This document shows, one piece after another, positions 1 through 7,165 of a DNA stretch of 8,561 nt (positions are counted from its first letter, which is position 1; each line of letters opens with the position of its first letter). The stretch lies in the NCBI GenBank assembly GCA_012974315.1, contig JAAXQI010000128.1:1-8561 (forward strand), in the 5' to 3' direction. The notes beneath the pieces were generated by a model, which searched no databases, was not told the DNA's origin, and was given only the letters and a program-made list of their open reading frames with translations. The stretch comes from Desulfobacterales bacterium. GTDB lineage: Bacteria > Desulfobacterota > Desulfobulbia > Desulfobulbales > BM004. A program made the translations under genes and the position numbers.

Positions 1-494
1 GTTCCCAATATCTTGTGAGAACCGTGCGCGATATCAAAGAAAAATATACTTGAGATACTGATAAGCAGCATCGTTACGAGACCAAAAAGTCGATCAACAA
101 CAACAGCACTGAATACTGTCACACTGCCTTTTGAGGCTTTATACAGATAATAAGCCTTTACCATTTCACCCCCTATGGAGGATGGCAGGACATTATTAAA
201 GAACAGGGCTATCAGGTTGACATAATACGCTGAAGAAACAGGAAGTTTTGTACCGTGAACCTGAACAACAAAACGAAGTCGATAGGCAACGGCTAGTAAA
301 CCGGTAAAAAAGAAAAAGAGGGCTAATACAAAGTAAAACGGCTGGACTTCCTTTAAATACTGAAAAACAGTCGGAAGTTGTGCCCTGAAATAATAGAGGA
401 TACTTCCCATCAGGGCAAAGCTGACCATAAACCGTAGGAGGGTCAACCATACTTTTCTATTTATTGTCGGAGATAGTTGTTTCATTACATTCAT
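1..494 (-). CDS. Flippase-like membrane protein, LPG-synthase TM / UPF0104 family (N-terminal part, runs off the left edge)
   Basis: Reading the minus strand from ATG at 494 (or the in-frame ATG at 485) gives about 161-164 residues with no stop before the window edge. Counting from the 485 start, hydrophobic segments lie near residues 12-32, 48-68, 85-100 and 125-150. Between the last two is the hallmark of the lysylphosphatidylglycerol-synthase transmembrane family (PF03706-like): LFFNNVLPSSIGGEMVKAYY at about 94-113, then VVDRLFGL at 129-136. Family members are integral inner-membrane proteins, some linked to lipid or polyprenyl-carrier translocation; many have no known substrate. A C-terminal synthase domain, if any, would be off-window, so MprF activity cannot be claimed. 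The 494 start overlaps the mqnP stop as TAATG, which suggests translational coupling; neither start has a clear Shine-Dalgarno sequence. A link to menaquinone is unproven. Family call firm, function unknown. Confidence 0.85.
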   Translation of the reverse strand, partial: MNVMKQLSPTINRKVWLTLLRFMVSFALMGSILYYFRAQLPTVFQYLKEVQPFYFVLALFFFFTGLLAVAYRLRFVVQVHGTKLPVSSAYYVNLIALFFNNVLPSSIGGEMVKAYYLYKASKGSVTVFSAVVVDRLFGLVTMLLISISSIFFFDIAHGSHKILG

Positions 495-1345
495 TAAACA
501 ACAAGAGAGAGCCAGGTTGCCACGAACAGAGTAAGGCTAATCAGGCCATTTAAAGTAAAAAAGGATAACTGAATCTTCGAAAGGTCCCTGGGGGTCACAA
601 CAATATGCTGATAAAAAAGGGCTGCCCCGGTGAAAATAATACCTATATAATAAAAATAATTAAGTCCGGCAATTATCCCGGTTAGTACAAAAAGAGCAAA
701 GGCTATGACGTGAAATAGTACGGCAATTCTAAAAGCATTCCTGCGGCCAAATCGGGATGGAAGAGAAAAAAGTCCTGACTGAGCATCAAAGTCTGCATCA
801 AGGCAGGCATATACAGTATCAAAACCTGCAACCCAGAACAAGACCCCGGCAGATAAAACAAACGGATAATTTTGCAGTGTACCAGAAACAGCAACCCAGC
901 CCCCAAGTGGTGAAAAAGCAAGAGCCACACCAAGGAAAACATGACAGAGCCAGGTAAAACGCTTTGTGAGTGAATAGAAAAGAGTGAGTGCCAGGGCAAA
1001 AGGAGAAAGTATCAGAGTGAGCTGGTTGAGGTTATAACAGGCAAAAAAGAAAACTGCACCCGCCAGGATAACCATAACCCATGCTTCTGAAAGTTTAACA
1101 GTTTTTGCCGGTAAAGCTCGGGAAGCTGTTCTTGGATTAGCCTCATCAAACTTACGGTCAACAATTCGATTAAAGCCCATGGCGCAAGTCCGGGCGCCAA
1201 CCATTGCCAATACTATCCAAGCGAATGTTGCAGGACAGGGGACACCACGTGCCGAAAGAAAAGCTCCCATGAAGGCAAACGGCAGAGCAAATACCGTGTG
1301 CTCAAACTTGATCATTTCAAGCAATATGACAATTTTCTTCAACAT
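494..1345 (-). CDS. mqnP: UbiA-family polyprenyltransferase of menaquinone synthesis (MqnP type)
   Basis: A 283-residue, strongly hydrophobic protein with the usual length and layout of UbiA prenyltransferases. The first Mg-prenyl-diphosphate motif is at residues 59-67 (N59, D63, D67, in GFNRIVDRKFDEANPRTASR). The second acidic motif is at about 183-187 (D183, D185, D187, followed by GLFSLPSRFG). The N-terminal stretch MIKFEHTVFALPFAFMGAF is characteristic of the 4-hydroxybenzoate/naphthoate prenyltransferase branch. In the futalosine route the family attaches a polyprenyl chain to 1,4-dihydroxy-6-naphthoate in the membrane; that substrate is inferred from the neighbouring mqn genes, since sequence alone would also fit 4-hydroxybenzoate. 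The start lies 24 bp after the ubiX stop with only a weak AAGA upstream. Its stop codon shares one base with the next gene's likely ATG. Confidence 0.9.
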   Translation of the reverse strand: MLKKIVILLEMIKFEHTVFALPFAFMGAFLSARGVPCPATFAWIVLAMVGARTCAMGFNRIVDRKFDEANPRTASRALPAKTVKLSEAWVMVILAGAVFFFACYNLNQLTLILSPFALALTLFYSLTKRFTWLCHVFLGVALAFSPLGGWVAVSGTLQNYPFVLSAGVLFWVAGFDTVYACLDADFDAQSGLFSLPSRFGRRNAFRIAVLFHVIAFALFVLTGIIAGLNYFYYIGIIFTGAALFYQHIVVTPRDLSKIQLSFFTLNGLISLTLFVATWLSLVV

Positions 1346-1369
1346 TGATCTTTTGTATTCGCTTGATTG

Positions 1370-1933
1370 CTAAATACCCTGCCAGCGTTTTAACCCTTCA
1401 ATCTCAAATCCCAGCATATCTGCCAGCCGCCCTGCAAAAAAGGTTGCCATTTCTTCAAGATTTTCCGGATGATGATAAAAAGAAGGCATGGGAGGGCACA
1501 CTACAGCACCGGCATCGTGGACTTTTAGCATGTTTTCCATATGAATACGGTTAAATGGAGTTTCTCTGACAGCAAGCAACAGGGGTTTTTTCTCTTTCAA
1601 CATTACATCTGCAGCACGGTGGACGAGATTTTTAACAATACCATTTGCAATTGCCCCAAGCGTTCCCATCGTGCAAGGCAAGACGAGCATCGCATCAAAT
1701 TTGCTTGAACCGCTTGACATAGGTGCGGTAAAATCACCTTTTGCATGCCACTGTACGACATACTTATTTAAATCGTCTGGAGTAATGCCCAGTTCATGCT
1801 GCAGAACCAATCGGCCGGCATCAGATATAATGCCATGAATCTCCACATCCAAGTGCTGCATTAGCTTCAGAAATTGAACAGCATAAAGACTGCCACTCGC
1901 ACCTGTTATTGCCAGGATAATTTTTTTTCTCAT
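1370..1933 (-). CDS. ubiX: Flavin prenyltransferase UbiX
   Basis: A 187-residue flavoprotein of the UbiX/Pad1 family. It transfers dimethylallyl to FMN, making the prenyl-FMN cofactor used by UbiD-type decarboxylases. The N-terminal Rossmann-like motif is IILAITGASGSLYAVQF (residues 5-21). Also visible are the flavin/phosphate-binding stretch APMSSGSSKFDAMLVLPCTMGTLGAIANG (about 70-98, key residues SGS and CTMGTL), the basic segment LVHRAADVMLKEKKPLLLAVRETP and the late PPMPSFYHHP. The frame is open upstream to an ATG at 1981, but ATG at 1933 is preferred: it begins at the family N terminus, overlaps the menG stop as ATGA, and has an AGG six bases upstream. In the futalosine pathway this role has been called MqnM, serving the UbiD-like MqnL; no ubiD homologue is in the window, so the partner must be elsewhere. 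Confidence 0.92.
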   Translation of the reverse strand: MRKKIILAITGASGSLYAVQFLKLMQHLDVEIHGIISDAGRLVLQHELGITPDDLNKYVVQWHAKGDFTAPMSSGSSKFDAMLVLPCTMGTLGAIANGIVKNLVHRAADVMLKEKKPLLLAVRETPFNRIHMENMLKVHDAGAVVCPPMPSFYHHPENLEEMATFFAGRLADMLGFEIEGLKRWQGI

Positions 1934-2652
1934 TTTATACCTATGTATAAGGTTACTATACCCATGGTCAAAGGACGACAATATTGCCTGGAAAATCCTG
2001 CCACCTTCATCATTGCAAGCAACTCTTCAGGCTCGTAAAACTTTGCAATTGAACTGGCAAGATATTCATAGGCCTCCTTATCACCGGAAACAAGCCCTGC
2101 AATCTTTGGCAACACCTTGTTCAAATAAAAATTATAAATCGGCTTAAAAAAAGGATTACGGGGTCGTGAAAACTCAAGGATCAGCAGTTTACCGCCCGGC
2201 TTCAATACACGCCACATTTCAACAAGTCCCTTTTCTGTCCGGGCCAGATTCCTCACCCCGAATGCAACCGTTACTCCCCAGAACTTTTCACTTGCCGCAG
2301 GTATTTCTTCACCATCACCACAGACTGCAGTAATTCTATCCCTGCGCTCATCGTCCGGCAATGTCTTTAGTCCACTAAGGAGCATATCTTCACAAAAATC
2401 TATTGCAACAACATTCCTGGCAGGAGCCTGTCGGGTCAACTCAAGTGACAAGGGAAGCGTTCCGGCACATAAATCAAGAATAGCGCCCTCCGGGAATTCT
2501 TTCAACTCACGGGTCGTCACCCAGCGCCAATAAAGATCCACCTTCATACTCAGGAGAGAGTTCAGGAAGTCGTAGTCCTTGCTGATGGAAGCAAATTTGT
2601 CCCGAACAAACCGCTTTTTTTCTTCAGCTGATTGTGTGGTTTCAACAGTCAC
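1930..2652 (-). CDS. menG: Demethylmenaquinone methyltransferase (MenG/UbiE family)
   Basis: A 240-residue class I SAM-dependent methyltransferase that makes the last C-methylation of demethylmenaquinone. Visible UbiE signatures: VRDKFASISKDYDFLNSLLSM near residues 16-36, SAM motif I ILDLCAGTLPLSLEL (58-72), the acidic motif II VVAIDFCEDML (81-91), GDGEEIP (112-118), FGVRNL (131-136) and KPGGKLLILEFSRP (151-164). Motif I reads GTL where many homologues have GTG, a mild deviation with no sign of inactivation. Translation starts at GTG 2652; the start is supported by an AAGGA six bases upstream that overlaps the mqnA stop. The gene lies 9 bp after mqnA and overlaps ubiX by four bases. Placement in an mqn cluster favours demethylmenaquinone over a ubiquinone precursor. 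Confidence 0.93.
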   Translation of the reverse strand: MTVETTQSAEEKKRFVRDKFASISKDYDFLNSLLSMKVDLYWRWVTTRELKEFPEGAILDLCAGTLPLSLELTRQAPARNVVAIDFCEDMLLSGLKTLPDDERRDRITAVCGDGEEIPAASEKFWGVTVAFGVRNLARTEKGLVEMWRVLKPGGKLLILEFSRPRNPFFKPIYNFYLNKVLPKIAGLVSGDKEAYEYLASSIAKFYEPEELLAMMKVAGFSRQYCRPLTMGIVTLYIGIK

Positions 2653-2658
2653 AATTTA

Positions 2659-2663
2659 TCCTT
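2659..2663 (-). promoter_or_regulatory. Shine-Dalgarno site deciding the GTG start of menG
   Basis: On the minus strand AAGGA sits six bases before GTG 2652 and overlaps the TAA stop of mqnA. No ATG near the N-terminal family signature competes with it, so it sets the start and suggests coupled translation of mqnA and menG. Confidence 0.75.
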
Positions 2664-3504
2664 AAACCAGGTGGAAAAATTTAAGCGGAAGAGCCTCTGC
2701 AGCACCCTCCCCTCTTTCAATTAAGTATTCTATAAAACGAATCAGCCCTTTCTTTTTAAGAGGACTCAGATCATGCTCAATACCGCGCAGATATTCATAA
2801 CAGGCTTCTGTATCCATTGAAACCCGTGGAGCAACTCTTTTGCTGATATTTTTCAAATCCCGTTTGCCCTCGTTTCTGCATCGAAGCAGTTCATGATGAA
2901 TCTCCATGGCCACTTCCGGGTTGTTGTGACAGAATTCCTGCCGTATGGCCCAAATTGCAAAGACAAATGGCAATGAAGTTTTTTCATACCATATTTTGCT
3001 GAGATCAATCATATAAGGATACGTTTTGCCTTGCGCCAAGACCAGGGCCTCGTCGCCAATGGCAAGAACTGCCTGGATAGCATCATTTTTTTGCGCTTCT
3101 AAAACAGAGCCCATTTCATAATGAGGCATGACGTGATAAAATTTTTCCAAAATAATCTTAACAAGGCTCACAGATGTCTGGGATTGTTCGCTGAGGAGCA
3201 CAGTTCTGTCCGCAAGCAGGTTAGGATCACATCGTGAAAAAAGAAAAACACTTCCCACCGGGCCCGAAGCGCTGATCGAGATATCATCAAGTAACAAATA
3301 ATCCTGGGGGTGGGCTGCATACTCCTGTGAAGATACAAGCCCCATATCCAGTTGGTTTGTATGAAGCATCCTGTTTAAAACAGAAGGTGCAGCTTCGACT
3401 ACATTCCATTCTGGCCGGTTAACTGTCCTTTGCCAGGAGTCATACAGCGGAGCTGTATTAATAAAGTTCACCATGCCAATACGCACTTTTGGTTTACTCA
3501 GCAT
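2662..3504 (-). CDS. mqnA: Chorismate dehydratase MqnA
   Basis: A 280-residue protein of the MqnA/MqnD periplasmic-binding-protein-like fold. MqnA converts chorismate to 3-enolpyruvylbenzoate, the first step of the futalosine route, in the cytoplasm. Recognisable features are VRIGMVNFINTAPLYDSW (residues 7-24), SVLNRMLHTNQLDMGLVSSQEYA (41-63), DDISISASGPVGSVFLFS (73-90), VLLSEQSQTSVSLVKIIL (101-118), LAIGDEALVLAQG (146-158) and the KTSLPFVFAIWAI stretch near 175-188. The IGxxxFxNTxPL opening and the SxSSxGPVGSV-like segment separate it from MqnD. The start is ATG 3504, nine bases after the mqnX stop, with an AGG overlapping that stop about eight bases upstream. No signal peptide is visible, as expected. 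Confidence 0.93.
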   Translation of the reverse strand: MLSKPKVRIGMVNFINTAPLYDSWQRTVNRPEWNVVEAAPSVLNRMLHTNQLDMGLVSSQEYAAHPQDYLLLDDISISASGPVGSVFLFSRCDPNLLADRTVLLSEQSQTSVSLVKIILEKFYHVMPHYEMGSVLEAQKNDAIQAVLAIGDEALVLAQGKTYPYMIDLSKIWYEKTSLPFVFAIWAIRQEFCHNNPEVAMEIHHELLRCRNEGKRDLKNISKRVAPRVSMDTEACYEYLRGIEHDLSPLKKKGLIRFIEYLIERGEGAAEALPLKFFHLV

Positions 3505-3513
3505 AATATCAGC

Positions 3514-4821
3514 CTATTTTACCCATTCAACCTGCACAGACTCGCCTACGGTTGTCATATATTCAACTACATCTTGTCTTGAAGTTATATTATCCTGACA
3601 ATCGACAGTCAGGATATGGGCCTGTTTTCCCGGGTCCAGCGTTCCCATTTCAGCATCAACTCCCCAGGCTTCAGCACCACCACGCGTAGCCATACTCAAT
3701 ACCGTTTCCGGTGAAAGCCCTGGATGATCTTCACGTAAAAGACTCATTTCTCGCCATATGCTCAATACAGCGTTACTGCCCTTACTGTCGGTTCCCAAAG
3801 CCGGAAGAATACCATGGGCAAGAAATTCTGTCACCGGAGCTTTACCTGAACCAAGAAATCGGTTACTGCCGGGACACAGACATATTTTCACCTTTCTTGA
3901 AGCAAGGATTTCTATTTCTTCATGGTCCACATGCACCACATGAACACAAAGTGTTCTATCATTTAAAACTCCAAGACTTTCCAGATAATGTACAGATCCC
4001 ATTCCAGGAGCTGTGAAGCTGTTATCCCAACCACCACGTTCATGTAAAAATTCCAGGAAATGCCCGGTACCAGTTTGTAAAAATTCTACTTCCTGTCTTG
4101 ACTCAGCTGCATGGATAGAAAACACATGACCCTGCCGGTCAGCCACATTTTTTATTTTCTGCATTAAAACAGGAGTTGTTGAGTACGGGGCATGAGCTGT
4201 ACAGGAAATATTAAGGGAATCATCAGAAAACAACTTCTCAAGCCTTGCTAATGACTGTGCTTCAGATTCTTTTGTCATACCCAGGAGCTCAAGCAAAAAA
4301 AACACCTTTGCGCTTTGGCCCTGACCAATTAATCTACTTGCCAGGGAATTACCTATATCTCCAACAAATCCAACTCCTTCAGCAGACATAAATTCAAGAG
4401 CCCGCCTGGCATGGTTCAGGATTTGTTTTTCTGCATCAGGAGTAATTAGAGAGAAGGAATCACGTGCCTTTAATAGATCCCTGATCCACAGGGTGGGATC
4501 ATGGGTATACGTTGATTGTTTCTTGCCAGGTTCAGCAAGATCAAGATAAGATAATTCAAGATGACAGTGACTGTTGATCAAGGCAGGGGCAAGCACCCTG
4601 CATTCATGCTCCTGGACAGGGAAACCACTAAACTCCTTAATTATGTCTTTATATTTTCCTACTGCCTGAATAAAACCCTTAGAAATAAATACTGCTCCAT
4701 CCTCAATTATACCCCGGGTGTTTCCATATATCTCAGATGAAACATCCGCGACAACCCATGGTGCACGATGGATTATTGGCTGATTTTCTATTGCCGGATA
4801 AGGATGTTCTTGAGGGGTCAT
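3514..4821 (-). CDS. mqnX: Amidohydrolase, probable aminodeoxyfutalosine deaminase (MqnX type)
   Basis: A 435-residue member of the metal-dependent amidohydrolase superfamily (SAH/MTA/aminofutalosine deaminase branch, COG0402-like). Metal and catalytic residues are readable: HCHLE at 85-89 (HxH), AHAPYSTTP at 210-218, HAAES at 237-241, the VHVVHVDH segment at 293-300, and LGTDSKGSN at 342-350 with the metal-binding Asp345. It starts with the IIHRAPWVV...IIEDGAVFISKGFIQAVG beta-sandwich segment of the family. In genomes with a deaminase branch this enzyme converts 6-amino-6-deoxyfutalosine to futalosine. Substrate assignment rests on position between mqnC and mqnA; by motif alone a guanine, SAH or other nucleoside deaminase is possible. 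The ATG at 4821 has no obvious Shine-Dalgarno sequence in the 41-bp gap after mqnC, but no better in-frame start is apparent. Confidence 0.82.
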   Translation of the reverse strand: MTPQEHPYPAIENQPIIHRAPWVVADVSSEIYGNTRGIIEDGAVFISKGFIQAVGKYKDIIKEFSGFPVQEHECRVLAPALINSHCHLELSYLDLAEPGKKQSTYTHDPTLWIRDLLKARDSFSLITPDAEKQILNHARRALEFMSAEGVGFVGDIGNSLASRLIGQGQSAKVFFLLELLGMTKESEAQSLARLEKLFSDDSLNISCTAHAPYSTTPVLMQKIKNVADRQGHVFSIHAAESRQEVEFLQTGTGHFLEFLHERGGWDNSFTAPGMGSVHYLESLGVLNDRTLCVHVVHVDHEEIEILASRKVKICLCPGSNRFLGSGKAPVTEFLAHGILPALGTDSKGSNAVLSIWREMSLLREDHPGLSPETVLSMATRGGAEAWGVDAEMGTLDPGKQAHILTVDCQDNITSRQDVVEYMTTVGESVQVEWVK

Positions 4822-4862
4822 TGGTAATGAAAATTGAACACACTTTAATTTGATATATCTAA

Positions 4863-5930
4863 TTAGTCTGCAGTCACAAAAGTATAATCCATGGTTCGCT
4901 GTTGAGGGACAAAACCTCCTCCTTCAACAAGAGTACGGATTTCTTTTTCAGTCAATCTGAAAGAAACGCCAGCTGCTGCAACAACGTTCTCTTCAATCAT
5001 GGTGCTGCCAAAGTCATTGGCACCGAAAAAAAGTGAGACCTGAGCAATCTTCGGCCCCTGTGTTACCCAGGAAGCCTGAATATTGTCAACATTATCAAGC
5101 ACGATTCTTGACCATGCCAGCATCTTCAAATAGGAGTGTGCCGTAGCTTTGTGTATTGCTGAATAAGCAGTATTGTCAGGTTGAAAAGGCCAGGGGATGA
5201 ATGCAGTAAAGCCTCCGGTTTCATCCTGCAGGCTTCGGATGCGGACAAGATGCTCAAGCCGCTCCTCAAGGGTCTCAATATGACCAAACATCATGGTGGC
5301 TGTTGTTCTCATACCCTGTTGATGCGCCTGTCTCATTACATCAATCCACTCATCAGCAGAACATTTTCTCGGGGCAGCTTCCCCCCGAACACGATCGGAG
5401 AGAATCTCAGCACCACCGCCGGGTATGGAATCAAGGCCTGCTTTGCTGAGTCGCGCTATAACCTCAGCCACAGAAAGACCTGAGAGTTTGGCAAAATGAC
5501 ATATTTCCGGTGGTGAGAATCCGTGGATATGAATACCGGTCTTCTTGATGAATCGCAGCATTTCCTCATAAAATTCAAGCGGTTTGTCAGGATGAAGACC
5601 TCCCTGCAACAGAATTTGAGTTCCTCTCAATTGCTTGGTTTCAGCAATCTTCTCTTCAAGTTCCTCAAAGGAGAGGACCGTGCCTTCAGGATCTTCAGGG
5701 GTCTTGTAAAATGCACAGAATTTACAGGCTGAGATACAGATGTCAGTATAGTTTATGTTCCGATCAATAACATACGTGACAATGGGCTCCGGGTGCATTT
5801 TCCTGCGGATAAAATCTGCAAGGAAACCCAGATCATAAAAATTACCTTCCCGAAACAGGGTCAATGACTCTGTTTCAGTAATTCTTTCACTGTTAAGAAC
5901 TTTCTGTTTTATTTCCTGTAAACTGCCCAT
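4863..5930 (-). CDS. mqnC: Cyclic dehypoxanthinylfutalosine synthase MqnC (radical SAM)
   Basis: A radical SAM enzyme of 355 residues from the chosen start. It cyclises dehypoxanthinylfutalosine to the spiro intermediate of the futalosine pathway. The CxxxCxxC cluster motif is C65, C69, C72 in NYTDICISACKFCAFYK. Other signatures are VTYVIDRNIN (51-60), LLQGGLHPD (107-115), HGFSPPEI (136-143), GLDSIPGGGAEILSDRVRG (165-183), TATMMFGHIETLEER, and near the end WVTQGPKIAQ and FGANDFGSTMIEENVV, the last being distinctive of MqnC over MqnE. A TTG at 5942 extends the frame by four codons, but ATG 5930 is preferred for its codon and the GAG(A) about 7 bases upstream. It follows mqnE after 80 bp. It is a paralogue of mqnE; DNA in the HIE-LEERLEH segment is still nearly identical. 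Confidence 0.94.
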   Translation of the reverse strand: MGSLQEIKQKVLNSERITETESLTLFREGNFYDLGFLADFIRRKMHPEPIVTYVIDRNINYTDICISACKFCAFYKTPEDPEGTVLSFEELEEKIAETKQLRGTQILLQGGLHPDKPLEFYEEMLRFIKKTGIHIHGFSPPEICHFAKLSGLSVAEVIARLSKAGLDSIPGGGAEILSDRVRGEAAPRKCSADEWIDVMRQAHQQGMRTTATMMFGHIETLEERLEHLVRIRSLQDETGGFTAFIPWPFQPDNTAYSAIHKATAHSYLKMLAWSRIVLDNVDNIQASWVTQGPKIAQVSLFFGANDFGSTMIEENVVAAAGVSFRLTEKEIRTLVEGGGFVPQQRTMDYTFVTAD

Positions 5931-6010
5931 TTTATTTCTCAAGCTGTAAAAATATCAAAGAGTCATCACAACGCCTTGAATATCTTTACCGTAACTTTAT
6001 ATGTACTGTA

Positions 6011-7114
6011 TCAATAGGAATTTATAACGTTATAGAGGGTATCCCGTTCTATTGGGATACGTCCCGCTTCCCGGATCATCCGGAGAAGCTGTTCGCGTGA
6101 CATGGCCTGCTCTGTTTCAGCACCTGCCATATGGGTGATAATTTCTTCTTTTACGGTACCGTCAACATCATCAGCACCATAGGAAAGTGCTATCTGGCTT
6201 AACTTCTGGCCAATCATTACCCAATAGGCTTTAATATGGGGAAAATTATCAAGAAAACAACGCGCTACGGCAATATTTTTCAGATCGTCAACTCCCGATG
6301 TTCTTGACATTTGAGACATTTTTGATAATTCAGTATTTTTGGGATGAAAAGAGAGTGGGATATATGCAAGAAACCCTTTTGTTTCATCCTGTGCTTTTCG
6401 CAACATATCAAGGTGCTCCAACCGCTCCTCAAGGGATTCAATATGGCCATAAAGCATTGTCGCATTTGTATGCAATCCAACCTTATGGGCGATTTTCGCC
6501 ACCTCGATCCAGCCGCTTCCGGAAAGTTTCTTTTCGCAGGTAAGTTTCCTGATCCTCGGGCTGAAAACCTCAGCCCCCCCTCCGGGAATGGAGCCGAGCC
6601 CTTCCTTTTTTAGATCTTCAAGTACTCCTGCTATTCCCAATCCTGAAATTTCTGCAAAATGTGCAATCTCCACACAGGTAAAAGCCTGGATATGAACATC
6701 AGGTCTCTCTTCCTTTATGACTTTCAGTAAATCGGTGTAATACGAATAAGGCAGATCAGGATGAATGCCGCCTACCATATGAATCTCGGTGATAGGCTCG
6801 GATAATCTCTCCCGCACCTTTTGCCTCACATCTTCAACGGTCATCTCATAGGCAAGGGCAGAATCCTTATCCTTGCCAAAGGCACAGAATTTACAAAGGT
6901 TGGTGCAGATATTTGAGTAATTGATGTGTTGATTGTAGATAAAATACGCGTTATTAGCGTTTTTCCTTTCACGTACTATGTTGGCAAGGTAGCCAACGGC
7001 CAGAAGATCAGGACTTTGAAAGAGACGAATACCATCTTCGACACTTATTCGTTCACCGTCACGTATTTTTTCAAGAATATCGCCCAGTCCGGCATTTCGT
7101 ACCAAAAAATCCAT
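6011..7114 (-). CDS. mqnE: Aminodeoxyfutalosine synthase MqnE (radical SAM)
   Basis: A 367-residue radical SAM enzyme that adds the SAM-derived adenosyl radical to the MqnA product 3-enolpyruvylbenzoate, giving 6-amino-6-deoxyfutalosine. The cluster cysteines are C70, C74 and C77 in NYSNICTNLCKFCAFGK. MqnE-specific features are NQHINYSNIC (61-70), ITEIHMVGGIHPDLPYSYY (108-126), HIQAFTCVEIAHFAEISG (141-158), GSIPGGGAEVFSPRIR (174-189), TNATMLYGHIE and IPLSFHPKNTELS. HPKNTELS replaces the FQPDNT of the neighbouring MqnC. ATG 7114 matches the family N terminus (GLGDILEKIRDGERIS) but has no Shine-Dalgarno sequence; the bases just upstream read TATATTATA. It starts 51 bp after the sigma-factor stop on the same strand and is first of the mqn set. 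Confidence 0.94.
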   Translation of the reverse strand: MDFLVRNAGLGDILEKIRDGERISVEDGIRLFQSPDLLAVGYLANIVRERKNANNAYFIYNQHINYSNICTNLCKFCAFGKDKDSALAYEMTVEDVRQKVRERLSEPITEIHMVGGIHPDLPYSYYTDLLKVIKEERPDVHIQAFTCVEIAHFAEISGLGIAGVLEDLKKEGLGSIPGGGAEVFSPRIRKLTCEKKLSGSGWIEVAKIAHKVGLHTNATMLYGHIESLEERLEHLDMLRKAQDETKGFLAYIPLSFHPKNTELSKMSQMSRTSGVDDLKNIAVARCFLDNFPHIKAYWVMIGQKLSQIALSYGADDVDGTVKEEIITHMAGAETEQAMSREQLLRMIREAGRIPIERDTLYNVINSY

Positions 7115-7165
7115 TATAATATAGGGGGTAGCGCACTCATATATTGCTCTTACTATACGTTGCGC
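7115..7165 (-). promoter_or_regulatory. Spacer between the sigma gene and mqnE, with a weak inverted repeat
   Basis: This 51-bp gap holds a six-base inverted repeat (AGCGCA at 7130-7135 and TGCGCT at 7161-7166, 25-bp loop, the right arm touching the sigma stop codon) and an AT-rich TATATTATA directly before the mqnE ATG. There is no T-run, so a rho-independent terminator is not supported. The arms are short enough to be chance. A local promoter or control site for the mqn genes is possible but not shown. Confidence 0.25.

Noticed and set aside
196..450. 84-residue minus-strand open frame at the left end
   Set aside because: It is the wrong frame. The frame starting at 485/494 encodes the LPG-synthase-TM family signature across the same bases.
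757..957. Plus-strand open frames inside the menaquinone genes (for example 757-957, 3711-4016, 5181-5483, 8196-8498)
   Set aside because: They lie antisense to genes with clear family motifs, lack recognisable motifs of their own and have no supporting start sites.
1934..1981. Longer ubiX beginning at ATG 1981
   Set aside because: It would add 16 residues that are out-of-frame menG sequence. ATG 1933 fits the family N terminus and has an AGG at proper spacing.
5931..5942. TTG start for mqnC at 5942
   Set aside because: It has no ribosome-binding site. ATG 5930 is four codons downstream with a better codon and an upstream GAGA.
5931..6010. Promoter or riboswitch in the 80-bp gap between mqnE and mqnC
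   Set aside because: Only AT-rich sequence with weak TTGATA-like text and no -10 box at a suitable place; no conserved aptamer-like structure was recognised.
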